Assembly: GCA_027924585.1 (NCBI GenBank) | Contig: BSBM01000592.1 | Coordinates: 1,922,001-1,986,000 of the forward strand | Origin: Larix kaempferi | Lineage: Eukaryota > Streptophyta > Pinopsida > Pinales > Pinaceae | Reading direction: 5' to 3' | Length of the DNA: 64,000 bases | Shown here: positions 30,803 to 42,759 of the stretch, in pieces | Layout: the number at the start of each line of letters is the position of its first letter | How positions within the stretch are numbered: the stretch's first letter is position 1 | Notes under the pieces: generated by a model | Told to the model about the DNA's origin: nothing | Databases searched by the model: none | The model's input: the letters and a program-made list of their open reading frames with translations, nothing else | Made by a program: the position numbers and the translations under genes

Positions 30803-32192
30803 ATTAACCACTTGATATGGTAAAGTAGCGTGTACGCTGGCCCAACACCCCTTAAAACAATTGATAAAACCAGTCAACGTACTGGCATGGCGTTGCCTAT
30901 TTGAATGGTTGTGGAGTAGCCTGCGTGCTGGCCCAACATTCGTTGTTGCACCCATGGGAAATCCAATGCTTGGAAAGCGAAGAAGGATCTTGTGGAGTAA
31001 AGTGCCGACATCCAATACAGATAAGTATTCAGTTACCTTGCAGCTTCTTGCTCATGAATATACGTGTGTATATGATTTGGTTATGATTTCCTAAAATTCT
31101 TGTTTAGAGAAAAACCCTATGCAAATGAACTAAACATGTGAATTAATTCAATGTTTGAGTGTAGGTATTGCTGGAAGCCAGGATTATGAAGGCATCCTAG
31201 AGATGCATGTGGACATGTGACTGTCCTAAGGAGCTCCGTATGAGCAGTAATGAAAAATGGTGCTAGTGGATACAAGTGGATCCTAGCAACCCAAGGTTCT
31301 ATAGACAATAATGGGAAGGGTGCCCTAGCCCAAAATCCATATGTAGACCTTAGACACTAAGTGACATAGCCAAGAAAGGAAAGTCAAGCATTCACATTGA
31401 AGTGAAAGAGGCCAAGGAGCATAGAACCACTAGTAATGGTGTGGCTCCGGATTGGAACAAGACTAAGAGGGGGAAAACTCTTACTCTTCTCTTTCTTTGA
31501 CTGATGCATCTTAGAAACAAATGATTGTTGAGTGCATGTCATAAATGAAAACAAATTGTGTTTCATTGCATGAAATGAATTGTGAATGCTGAAATAGTTA
31601 TTTTCTTGTGAAAGGATGAACATGAATCAGTTCATGTGTGTGTGGGAAAGCATGAAATGTGTGGAAGTCTCATGAGTAAAGCAGGGATGTTCCAAGTCAA
31701 TTAGGAAGATAATTGACCAATCCTATTATTATGTTATGCTTGTCCTAACAGGAATTGCTATGATAAGTCTCATAGGAGAGACGGCGAAAGCCATTGATTA
31801 CAGCTATTACTAGCCAAGTGTTGCTGGTGAGAAAAGAGAGAGCCATTCGTGCACCATGTTCGTGGCAGCAGACCAAAAGCTATTTGTTTTGGTTGGAAGT
31901 CTTCTTCAGATAGTTGCTGGGACAACCAGAAAGATGACATCCATGAAATTCCAGACTTGTAGATCAGCTGGAAGATAAATAAATGGAAAGGATTGCTCTG
32001 GAGCAATGCCCACTCGTGGAGTTGGAAGACCAAAGCTAGCAGGAGCAGCTTGTGGAAGCCAAAGGACTTGATCGTGAAAGGTCAAAGTAAGGAGACGAAT
32101 TGCAGGACAGACCTACCGCCATCTGTGAATTATGAATCATGTGTAAAGTGGGTATATAGTCCGAAGTGTTGAAACACCGAGGACGGTGTTAT
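30803..32192 (+). other. Element A internal region up to the polypurine tract
   Basis: No gene recognised. The last 60 bp (accgaggacggtgttattcc) resembles the segment between integrase stop and polypurine tract in F and L, the only trace of chromovirus ancestry inside A. Confidence 0.6.
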
Positions 32193-32208
32193 TCCAAGGG
32201 GAGGGGAA
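32193..32208 (+). other. Element A polypurine tract
   Basis: tccaaggggaggggaa immediately before the 3' LTR; F has ccaagggggaggggat in the same place. Confidence 0.8.
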
Positions 32209-33580
32209 TGTAATGTCCCCAGTTTGAACCCATGGCATTAACATTATAAATGATGTAATATTGTTATGAAATCATGGTGAGGAGCTCAAGGCCAAGGCCC
32301 CGCCATCGATTTCGTGATGCATATGGTTTGCATGCTAGTAATGCACAATGGAGATTCAAATATCATGTAATATGCATTTTAATAAAAATACCCACAACTA
32401 GCTATGCAATGCAACAAAGAGATGGGGGCATGATTTCACAAGGAATTGGGAGGGAAAACATTCAAACCCTTGAGCCAATAGAGTCAATCCAAGTGTCAAT
32501 GAGAGAACCCATCAAACCCTCAACTGCCCATGTTGACTTTTGTGCCCAACCATTGATTTCTCCCAAGAGTGGGTTGAGGGAGTTAATGCCTTGGGAATGG
32601 AGAGGTATGGCTGTCCAAAATCGGGTATGGGCAAGCCACCCTTCATGGAAAAATGTGTGGGTCTCCTTGGGTAGAAATAGAGCCATGAAATTGCTCCCTA
32701 GGCATTATTCACCATGGCCTTTCTCTCTCACGCAGCTCTAGCTGCCTGGGCGTTTTCCTCCCTCATTTTTCTGTGTTTCCCTTCATCTTTTAGTTGGGAA
32801 GGGGCGTTTTTGTGTGGGTTACCAGTGGGGAAAGAGAGAAGAATGTTTTGGGTCTTCTTGGAGGTCGTTTAGGCCATTGGAAATGATCCTAACCAGTGGA
32901 GAGAAATCGGTTTTGCTCCCTGGGGTTGAAATCGGAATTCCACAGTTCGTTTGGGTGAACCACGAGTTGGGAGAACCAATGTGGACCCTGTTTTGTGAAC
33001 ACCTCTGTTGTAAATGTGTAACCCTGTCAATAATCGTTTTGCTGTGAGGAAGAAGAGTAGGATGGGTATGGGTGATGGGTAAATCCCTTGTTTTGGCTTG
33101 AGCTTGAGAGTGAGAATCCATTGTGCAAGTGTAGCTTGATAAACCCAGTTAGGCTGGCTTGGCTAAAATGAAATGGTTAATGGACTGAATGTGAGCGTGA
33201 ATGTCCCCTTTGTCCTTGTGAGAATCATGCCCAGCTCGGGGGTGGCCTTCGGACGGACTCAGTATAAGCTGTCGAAGAGCCTATGGCTGGGTGGAACGTT
33301 GCAGCGACATAGCTAGTTGTTTGGGACAATTGAAATGAAGATAAGTATTTCTATCTATGTATTTATTTCTGAAATGTTTTTATTAATGACTGAAATTGAC
33401 ATGTTGAATGCATATGAAGATTGTGTGGATGTTGTCTCCGCTGTGCATAATTGATTGTTTACATCTGCACACCCATTTATTAGTTATGTGAATCTAGTAT
33501 TGGGCTGAGATCATGTAAAAGTCCTGAGTTTGGCATCATGTTTCCTGCCTTGCATTGGGTCAGCAGATGGGTACATGACA
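32209..33580 (+). repeat. Element A 3' LTR
   Basis: 1372 bp, TGTAATGTCC...GTACATGACA, followed by acatg (33581-33585), the duplicate of 10884-10888. About 28 substitutions relative to the 5' LTR, many of them C/T or G/A. Confidence 0.92.
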
Positions 33581-33585
33581 ACATG

Positions 33586-35941
33586 CATATTAGTAGTATA
33601 CTGTTCATTAATGCAATTATTCTAATATGCATAATACACACCCTAAGTCTAGGAACATAAGCATATACATCATTGAACAATATTATTTAAACAAACAAGT
33701 ATGCAAGAAATGACAATTCAAATACTTATCTTTGTTTGGTTTGTAGGGTGGACTCCCTTTCAATATTTGCTTCCTTGCAGGAACTACTGGAGTGTGCTCC
33801 CTCTTGATCTTTGCTTCCTGGATTACCTGTCCTTGAACTTATATCCATCATCGATCACTTATGCATACTTACTAGTATCATCATTGTGTTATCCTCGAGC
33901 TCTCATACATACATTCACTAGTATAATCTCAATACTATCAAAGCACAATAATCTTAAACATGTATATTCATGATCATTTCAAACACAGATAATAAACTTT
34001 AGTATTCAAGGTTTCAGGGAATACTTCTTTTAATCATGCATATTCTTTATTTGACCAAAGGAATTTTCTGGTTAGTCATATCATCAATCAAGGTAAGAGA
34101 CATAATATGCATAAACCCTTGATTACTTACATTTCTAACTTCATGAATAATCATTATCAACCATACAACAGTACAAGATCCTAACACAAGGTAGGATTCT
34201 AACTGGATATAAGAAAAACATACCTGGTTATCATATTTTCTAGTTATGTCTAGCAATGTCTTTTTGTTCTCTTCACTGACTTGTGCTAGTAACTTGCATA
34301 TCTCATAGGTCAAGCATTGTAGAACCAAATTATACATACCTCATAAGTAGATCTTTTATGTGATCCATGACAATGGATGAATCTTTGTCTTCATGTCACC
34401 ATGGTCAAATGTTCTTGAACTAGAACATGATTTGTCTTTCTTGATGTACCTTTCATGTTAGTGGACAACATCAACCTCATACAACACCACAATGCATTAG
34501 TACAATCATAAGTGTCAAAACCCTAATCAATGAATATCTTTTATCATGCATTCATATTTTTATTAAGGTGATACGACAAGTCTAAAATTAATCAAGATTG
34601 TACTAATCTTAATGAAGACCAACATATCGTAAACTTAATCATGAACAGATTTCGAAACATACCCGTAAGTCATACCTATCGAGTTTGCTTGCAATATTCT
34701 TATGTAAGGTCTTAGCCTCATCTCCCTCTGAAACTGGAACATCTTCACTTATGCAGGTGACCAATCCATTCTCTTCTAGGATTAACCCAATCCACTTGAT
34801 TTGCAGAAACTGGATATGGAGCTAGATTAGGGTTTGTTAGGAAAACTCTAAAAATTCAAACTTTGAATTCCAAACTTCTGAAAGGATAGAAAGATGCGCC
34901 TTTCTGAGTTGATCAGCCTGGTATACTAAGAATTTGAAAATGGCAAAGTTTCACCCCTCAAATTTGCTTTTCAATCTTCTGGATTCACTAGGGAGGACCC
35001 TGAATTAGGGTTTGAGTTTCCTGGAGATTCACCCAACCAAATAGTTTGATCCAAAGCTCTAAAGTTCAAATTTTCTAAGGAGCTTCCAGCTATGGTCACA
35101 GATTTCAAAAATTCCCATTTTTGCAGAAGCCCTAATTTTCCACTTTTCCGATCAAAGTCCCGAACTAGGGTTTGTTCAAGCCTGGCCTTCTGCCCAACCA
35201 AAAAATTGATCTTGGTATCTAAATTTCGATTTTTAAGAGGATCATTCAGCCGTGGTCTTTGATACAAAAATTACAACATTCTCCGAAACCCTAAATTCCC
35301 GAAGCCATGAATGAAGGTGCTCAAAATCTAATTATGTTTTGACAAAAATATGCACCTGATTGTTTCTAGTGTAACTCCGAAATTTCAGATCTACATGGTT
35401 TGAAAATTCTTCTTGTGGTAGCCTGACCTATTCTCTTTCCAACCCCATAGGTCTAACCTCAAATGGATTCTCTGAGAGAGTTATGCCAAGTGTCGCAATG
35501 TGACCTGTTTATGGGATAAAAGAGGAGAGTGAACTTGTACGAAGTGCCACGTGTCACTGGTTCAATTTAGGCCTCTGAAAATTGTACCTGTTAAAGTAAA
35601 GTCCGTGCCCTACCTGCCACATTTTATGAAATTTCATTTGGAGCTTCCTAGCCCAAGTTGTGAGCTTTTTTCGTAGGTCACATGTTTATGAGTGAGATCT
35701 AGAAGAGGGAGAAACCCTAACTTGTACTGATCATAAATCACGAAGTAAAACGAATTAGAGGCTTTCCTTTGGACACAAGGTACATCGGGATCTTATCTTC
35801 GACCTATAATATTTTCATATCCTGAAACCTCACTGAAATGTATTTATAGCGAAAGTTCTGCGATGACTGGTTTTTGCTATATCAAGCCCTAGCTTCGCAA
35901 GTGCAACAAGTGTCATAAATGCCATACCATGCCTTATTTCA
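33586..35941 (-). other. Element C spacer, part next to the primer site, non-coding
   Basis: Replaces gag, protease and integrase. On the minus strand it is homologous to G at about 52270-53700: the ttttttggttgggcagaag block, aaaccctagttcggga, aaaattagggcttc, ctggaagctcctt, gataagtatttgaattg and catactactaatatg. The part near 34800-35000 also matches E's leader (gggtttctctaacaaaccc type). No coding domain is seen. Confidence 0.8.
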
Positions 35942-35958
35942 GGATAGCTCTGATACCA
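35942..35958 (-). other. Element C primer binding site (tRNA-Met)
   Basis: Minus strand TGGTATCAGAGCTATCC directly abuts the LTR end, the same arrangement as in E and G. Confidence 0.88.
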
Positions 35959-36514
35959 TGTTAGTTTTTCAAAATTTACTTCAATATGATCTAGGATCTT
36001 AACTAAGATAACAACATGTACAGCATATCTAGAGCATAACAAACATGGACATAATAATGCAATCACACAAGAGACAATAGACACACAGAGTTTCACTGGA
36101 GAAAACCATAAAGGTGAAAAACCCCACAACTTCCTCACAGATAGATAGAGCAATGATACAACCCAAGTACAAGAGATAGTCCTCTTAGCAGCAGCTTATC
36201 CTCCTCCACAAGTGCGCCACTTTCCAATGAGAGTATGAGTGAGAAAGTGAATGATCAAATAGAGTGCCTCCCACACTCTATTTATACTTGACTTGACTTG
36301 CCTAATAACCTTTACTAGGTCGGCCTTAACTTAACCACATAACATAATGCTGACAGGGCCGACCCCCAATAGGGTGGTCTAATAACCCATCAAGTATAAG
36401 TTACGACACTTACAATATAAATGACGACACTTCCATATAGTGGAATAATAACATCTCTATAGGAATACAATATACATGGGTAAAATACATTCCGAAGTTA
36501 CAATTACATCAACA
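35959..36514 (-). repeat. Element C 5' LTR
   Basis: 556 bp, partner of 6914-7522 but lacking the 53-bp segment between two ggtctaataaccc repeats. Followed by ctcat (36515-36519). Confidence 0.9.
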
Positions 36515-37366
36515 CTCATACCATGCAAGAAGATCACGACAGCACAGCAGACTGCTCAACTCTTCTTCACACATGTTTGGAAACACTTTGGTTTACTGAC
36601 AACCATCATTTCTGACCGAGATGCCAGATTCATCATCATATTTTTGAAGACCCTTTGGAAATAGCTAGACACACAACTCTCATTGTCGACAACTTTCCAT
36701 AAACAGACTGATGGACAGACGAAAGTTGTTAATCGCTTGGTCGTACAATTGCTTCACATGTAGAACCACAAGCATTGCCGAACATGGGATGGCAGTCTTC
36801 CATACATATAGTACAGGTACAATCGTGCTCAGCAAAGCTCTACGGGAAAGATTCCATTTAAGATATGTTACATATTTCAACCCTCAGCTCCTATCGACCT
36901 GATCATCTCCTTAACATAGTCGAATGACACCGACCACAACCAGCAAGAAGTTGACGAAGAATTGAAGTTTCAAGAATATATTTGCGACATCCAATGACAA
37001 GCCTAGGACATGTTGCAACGAGCAAATGAGAAAGCTAAGGCCCGACACGTTAAGCATCGAATTTATCATTCATTCCAAATTGGGGATAAGGTCTGGTTAC
37101 ATCTTAAGAAGGATCTCTTCATTGTCACATTCAAGAAGTTGAAACCTTTGCAATATGGTCCATACAGTATTGTTCAGCAGATTGGTGAAAATGTTTTCCA
37201 TCTTGACATTCCTGCATGCTTGGGTCTACATCCATTATTCAATGTGGATCTACTTCAACCATACCATGCACCACTATTGGAACAGAACGAATTGCTGACA
37301 ACAGAACCCAACGACATCCATCCAGATGTTCAGGAGCCTCTTCCTTGTGACACCATTATGGGATGA
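36515..37366 (+). pseudogene. Element D integrase, C-terminal half
   Basis: Continues the frame cut at 6913. TTIISDRDARF near 36600 contains the second catalytic Asp. The third motif reads QTDGQTKVVNR near 36705-36735, with Lys in place of catalytic Glu. After several frame breaks the last open part (37010-37366) carries FQIGDKVWLHLKK and LKPLQYGPYSIVQQIG (GPY-type motif), then LGLHPLFNVDLLQPYH, the usual gypsy integrase C-terminus. A chromodomain is not clearly visible; FQVAKEGHIPTQGKWY-like sequence near 37410 in another frame could be a remnant. Confidence 0.85.
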
Positions 37367-39402
37367 CGCGTACTCCATACAAGGACAAACACAATTCCCT
37401 TGTTTCAGGTTGCTAAAGAAGGACATATCCCAACACAAGGAAAATGGTACTATGCTATTGAACTTACCAACACATTTTCTCACCTTCGCGAGTGAACAAT
37501 GGCGACCATTATTTCTTAAGGAAGGAGGTATGATCCATATTGCAGTTGGCAATGTTGTTGAATGCCGACATCTACCATGACAATTCATCATCGTTGATAC
37601 AACTTCAACACGACTTCAACAAATTTGCACCTTCGACATGATCAGCGACCTCATAGTTTCGCGACGTCGACATGTAGCGTCAACCTGCGACTTATGCAAC
37701 ATCACCTTGCGATTTGCGACTGTCGAACTTTGACAGACTGTCTCTCTGTCTTCCAGTCAATTGCAACGGTTGAACTACTGAATTGTTATAACTTCTTTGT
37801 AACTGAACGTAATGGGAAGGCACCCAAGCATCTCAGCACTGTTTATCTAAGCATGTAAACTATTGGAATATACATCTTATCATCCTGGATCTTTGCATCC
37901 AGTAATAGAGAATATCAGTTTGCATTCCTACATATTGTCTATGTGTATTTGTGTTTATCTACGTAGTGTAATCTTGCTTGGTTATTCTATTTCTTATGCT
38001 TCTGTCATAACAGAGCCGACTCATTCAATCGAACTGTTGTCCCCCTCATGCTTTCTGGTCCCGATTCGATCATTCATGATGGGGGGAAATGGGGGAATAC
38101 GCCGATTCTACTGTTTCTAATAGCTTACGATTTTTTACCTTTGAAAATGGTATGCATTCATACCTTGTCTTCTTATTTTGGTATTCAATTACATCCAGGT
38201 CCTAACTGTAATCGTGAGTCACCTTTCATGAGAGTATCATCTAAATGAGTCTCCCACCTTGAGTGATCTCTACTTTCGGTTTTTGCATCTGTTAAAACCC
38301 CTGCTTCCAAGTTGTGCCTCATGTCGTTATATGTTCAAAGGATCATTCTTAAATTAAGTCAACCTTCTACAATGTTTTCGACCTTCATCTTTTGTGTCAG
38401 TCCATACTCATCTAGTTCATTACTTCATTGCACTTTCCTATACTTGTTTCGTGTCGATGATGTGGGATTTGTTATGGCCCTCCTTTGAAGAGTATGTTCC
38501 TGTCAAATTCAACTCATTATCCAAGAATTGGGATTAGGAACAACCCATAGTACCTTGGTACCTACATGCCTCAATGCCAGGTTTCCTCGTATTCGACAGT
38601 AGGTTTTCATTATTGACCACTTATCAGATAATCCCTCAAATGTTTGACCTCAAAAAATATTTATTCACATTCATTGGGATGTACTAGAGATACCTTGGGG
38701 ATCATTGTCATCATTGGTGCTTACCCTCGTACTTGTTAATGGTTCACATCATTGGCCGGTAATCAAGTAGTCTCTTCCATGTTCGAATTCAACACCTTGT
38801 AATAACATGGTTAGATTCGTATTGCTTTGGGATCGATTACAAGGCCCTGGATGGTTCTGATGTTTATTTCCTGTCCAGGATGCGATGGTGATTGTTGAGT
38901 GGGTTCCCACATAGACATTATGTTGGTAACCTCATTGATGTATTGTCACACAGATCCACTCTTGTATTGGTTGTGGCTATCTCATTGTCTTATCATGGAT
39001 CTACACGTGTACTTAGTAGCCATGATTTGTATTTAGTCATTTTTGAGTCAGTACTACCATGGATCTGCGATGTATTGGTCAGAAACCATGCTTTGAGTTA
39101 GTTGTTCTGAGCATGGGTATGCCCTCCTCAGAATTATTTGATATCTGGTTGATGTTTGCTTGTTCCTTGCAGCTTCTCTCCAATCTACTTTCTACTATCT
39201 TTGCCAGACTTATTGGTAAATTGTTTTGGCCATTAGTTTCTTCTAACCTCACACTTTAGGGGGCATATTTTATACCTCAATGTCCCACTTTGAACACCAT
39301 TCTATTTCTTCATGTCATATCACTATGCGGAACCTAATTGTCGTACCTCCTAGCAAGTGTTGCGACTCATTTCCACCTTGTTGGTCCCCTCCCTATCCTT
39401 CC
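37367..39402. other. Unassigned stretch between D and solo LTR J
   Basis: The first few hundred bases should be D's 3' untranslated region and possibly LTR, but no second LTR is available to define it. No domain is recognised in any frame. A ttagggggcat string at 39256-39267 resembles a polypurine tract and recurs at 58563-58573 as ttaggggggcat. Confidence 0.4.
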
Positions 39403-40811
39403 TATCACATCCCCTTCCATCGATCCAATGCAAGGAAGGGAACATGACTACAGATCTTGAGATTTTTACTCAAAACTCAGCCCCATTCATCATGAACAAA
39501 GTCATGGAATTACAAATAAAATGGATATGTGTGCAGATGCAAATGAAAGAAAAAATGCACAAAGGAATAAAACATCATCCACACACATTTCATGGCATTC
39601 AGCATATCAATAACAATCATCAAATTAAAACATTGTAGAAGTAAATACACATAGAGAATACTTATCTTGATAATGAAGTTGTCCCAAGAAACTAGCTATG
39701 TTGCCGCAACGTTCCACCTAGACATAGGCCAGTTGTGTTCATCAATCTCTCAACACAAATGCCACCCATGAGCTGGGAATTATTTCTACAAGGAAAGGGA
39801 ACACTCAAGCTCATGTACAACAAGATGCTCATCAAATCTAAGCTAATCCAGCCTATAGCTGGGTTTATTAAGTCAGTATGAACCCTCTACTTTTGGATGC
39901 TTTCACTCAAGCTCAAGCCAAAGGAATGGATACCCATACACCATACCCCAACATACAATTTCTACACACATCAAAAACAGTGGTTGGGCATGGGTAAATG
40001 AGTTACAAAAGGGATTTTCAAAACAAGGTTCCCATTGGCTCTCCCAATTCGTGGCTCACCCAAAACGAAATTTGGAAAGGGGAATTCGACCACAGGGATC
40101 GAAACCGATTTCTCTCATAGGTTATGAGAATTCCAAATGGCGAAAACATCCTCATTGAAACCCCAAAACAAGCTCCCTTCCTCCCAGCAACTCTACAACA
40201 CCAAAATGCCCTCTTCCCAGCTAGAAAACAAGGAAAAACCATAAAATGGTGGAGGAAAAACACCCAACAATCTTAGAACTTGTGAGAGAGAAAATATGGT
40301 TGGTGAATAATGGATTGGGGAGAAAATTCATGGCTCTTTTCTTTCCAAGGAAGCAAAACACATTTTTCCAAAATGGTGGCTTGCCCATACTCGAATTTGG
40401 ACAGCCATATCTCCCCATTTCCCAAGGCATTAACTACCTCAACCAACTCTTGGAAGAATTAAATGATTGGGTACAAAAGTAAACATGGGTAGTTGAAGGT
40501 TCATAGGTTTTCTCATTGAAACTTGGCTTGAATTGATTTACTCCAAGGGTTTGAATATTTCCCTCCCAATTCTTTGTCAAGATCATGCCCCCATACTCTT
40601 GTTGCATTGCATTGCATAGCTAGTTGTGGGTATTTTATTGAAATGCATATTTACATGATATTTGCAATTCCATTGTGCCTGGCTAGAATGCAAACCATAT
40701 GCATCACTAAATCGATGTTGGGGCCTTGGCCTTGAGCTCCTCACCATGCTTTTATAACAATATTACATCATTTATATTTTAATGCAATGGGGTCAAAATT
40801 GAGATATTACA
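39403..40811 (-). mobile_element. Element J: solo LTR of the A/F chromovirus family
   Basis: 1409 bp. Minus strand starts TGTAATATCTCAATTTTGAC and has blocks shared with LTR A: aatgatgtaatattgttat, ggtgaggagctcaaggccaa and ttccttgcattgg near the far end. It is flanked by the 5-bp direct repeat cttcc (39398-39402 and 40812-40816), with no internal region. This is the product expected from recombination between the two LTRs of a complete element. The terminal dinucleotide at 39403 is TA instead of TG, a single change. Confidence 0.88.
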
Positions 40812-40816
40812 CTTCC

Positions 40817-41520
40817 TTGGAGGCAAATCCAACTTCCCATAGTCAAATGCCACCTTGCAAGATCCACTTTTCCCATATTTTCGTGCCCTGCTAGAGGTGC
40901 AAGGTGAAAAATTACAACATTTTCGTACTCTGCATGCCTGCAGGGGCACGAAAATTAAAACTTTTTATCGCTATACTCAGTGTTGAGGGTGCGGAAATTC
41001 CCTTAACCACCTTACCCATTGAACCTTGGATATTTGATTCGAACGAGATATTTTGGGGATGGAGGTTCCTCTTGAATCTCACCTTCATTGGGATGACTCA
41101 CCTCTTTGATCCACCTTCCACTCACTTAGATCCATTATTCACTCGTAGTGGTTGGTCTCCCAAATCCTATAAGAAGGAGGCCATCCATGAGCTAAGGGAG
41201 AATTTTTGGAGGAATCAAACCTATGGTCTTAACGAATTTACAGAGGTAGCAAGAGGAAAGGCTTGGAAGTGGAAGTTGTTGCTTGGACATCAAGGGTAAC
41301 TTTGTAGAAGTATTCTTAGATTTTATTAATATAAACTTGGCTTATTCTCCCATATTGTGTTTCTTTCTCTAGTTAGATACATGATATCTTTTCTATATAA
41401 ATTAGATCTTAACCATTGCATATAGTACTTGGAGGTTTTGTTTCTTGTCTTGATTAAACAGGTTCACTTCTTGGAGATCAAGTGTGAAGATGGAGCTAGG
41501 ACAACTAGCGAATTCGAGGT
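40817..41520 (+). other. Unassigned stretch with one 131-codon open frame
   Basis: A frame at 40904-41299 encodes 131 residues (contains EIPLTTLPIEPWIF and HELRENFWRNQTYGL). I recognise no domain. The frame continues upstream only briefly and lies just right of solo LTR J, so it could be a fragment of an older element, not a host gene. Nothing else is visible. Confidence 0.3.
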
Positions 41521-41632
41521 GAGTTTCATGATTCATTCTCCTTCAAATTTTGGAAAAGTCTTTTTGAATACTTGGGTACACAGCTGAATTTTAGCACTTC
41601 CTACTATCCACAAACAGATGGGAAAACATAAA
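41521..41632 (+). pseudogene. Element F integrase fragment left of E
   Basis: In frame from about 41525 it reads as the end of a gypsy integrase core: [20 protein letters not shown], then YYPQTDGKT, where the catalytic Glu should follow. E begins directly after (41633). Upstream of 41521 no further F sequence is recognised, so F is truncated there. Confidence 0.75.
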
Positions 41633-42204
41633 TGTTGATGTAATTGTAACTTTGGAATGTATTTCACCTATGTATATTGTACTCCTATAGAGATGTTGTT
41701 AATCCTTTATACGGAAGTGTTGTCATCTGTATTGACAAGTGTCACAAGTGTCGTAACTTGCAAGTGATGGGTTATTAGACCACCAAGTGTGGGGTTAGCC
41801 CTGATTAGTATTACCATGGGTTATTAGACTGAGTTAGACAAGTCGGCCCTGCTAGTTTATTAGGTAGTTCAAGTCATGTATAAATAGAGTGCGGGAGGCA
41901 CTCTATTTGATCATCTCATTATTCACTTCTACACTCACTAGAAAGTGGCGCACTAGTGGAGGAGGAGGTTCAGCTGCTAAAAGGACTATCTCTGTGTACT
42001 TGGGTTGTATCATTGCTCTTTCTATCTCTGAGGAAGTTGTGGGGTTTTTCACCTTTATGGTTTTCCCCAGTGAAATTCTGTGTGTCTATTGTCTCATGTG
42101 ATTGCTTAGTGTGATTGATATGCATTGTTGTGCTTGATATGTTGTACATGTTATTATCTCAGTAAATATCCTAGAGTATGTTGAATTAATGCTCAAAATT
42201 AACA
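41633..42204 (+). repeat. Element E 5' LTR
   Basis: 572 bp, TGTTGATGTAATTG...AAATTAACA. TATAAATA at 41879-41886 is a plausible promoter. Followed at once by the primer site. Confidence 0.93.
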
Positions 42205-42219
42205 TGGTATCAGAGCTAA
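42205..42219 (+). other. Element E primer binding site (tRNA-Met)
   Basis: TGGTATCAGAGCTAA directly abuts the 5' LTR. Confidence 0.88.
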
Positions 42220-42759
42220 CCTGAGAAGAAGACACTGTGCAATTGCGGAAACAAGGGTTTCCTGTTTATTGGGTTTCTCTCCACAGATCTTGAAAGGCAG
42301 TAGGGTATTTTGACTCTCCTCATCAAGGTGCATCTTTCTGTCCAATTAGAATTCAATTCTGGGTACTTTCATTTTTTTCCCTAAACATTAGGGTTTCCAC
42401 AAAAATAGGAATTTCTAAAATCTGACATAGTTGGAAGCTCCTTGGAAAAATCAAATTTTAGAGCTTTGGATCAAACTTTTTGGTTGGGTGAAGCTCCAGG
42501 AAACTCAAACTCTAATTCAGGGTCCTCCCTAGTGAATCCAGGAAGACTAAAAGGCATTTCTGAAGGGTGAAACTTTGCAGATTTCAAATTTGCAATATAC
42601 CAGGCTGATCAGCTCATCAAGGCGCATCTTTCTGTCCTTTCAGAAAGTTGAAATTCACATTTTGAATTTTTAGGGTTTCTCTAACAAACCCTAATCCAGC
42701 ACCAGATCCAGATTTTTGCAAATCAAGTGGTAATACCTAAATCTTCTCTATTTCCATTT
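42220..42759 (+). other. Element E leader
   Basis: Untranslated leader between primer site and gag. Blocks such as gggtttctctaacaaaccc and ttttggttgggtgaagctc recur in the spacers of C and G, which shows common descent. Confidence 0.75.

Larger units (their letters stand above)
10889..33580 (+). mobile_element. Element A: non-autonomous (LARD-like) chromovirus derivative, split by B
   Basis: Two 1372-bp LTRs, a tRNA-Met primer site and a polypurine tract bound an internal region of about 6.6 kb (12261-14227 plus 27576-32208 once B is removed). I find no gag, protease, RT, RNase H or integrase. The LTR starts TGTAATGTCCCCAG, and the 3' tail (accgaggacggtgttattcc) resembles the end of chromovirus pol in F and L, so A looks like an internally replaced relative of those elements. 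The LTRs differ at about 28 sites by eye (about 2%). It must use enzymes from other copies. Confidence 0.88.
6914..36514 (-). mobile_element. Element C: copia-derived non-autonomous element, split by A
   Basis: Termini are TG...CA, flanked by the direct repeat ctcat (6909-6913 and 36515-36519). On the minus strand the order is 5' LTR (36514-35959), tRNA-Met primer site, about 2.7 kb of non-coding spacer, RT and RNase H, tandem arrays, polypurine tract, 3' LTR (7522-6914). The spacer is split by A at 10889-33585. Without that insert the element is about 6.9 kb. No gag, protease or integrase is found. The LTRs differ at roughly 27 positions over 556 bp by eye, about 5%, the oldest of the three datable layers in this nest. 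Confidence 0.9.

Noticed and set aside
37625-38248. Short frames after element D, considered as a host gene
   Set aside because: No domain, no splice structure that I could support, and the position suggests D's 3' untranslated region or LTR.
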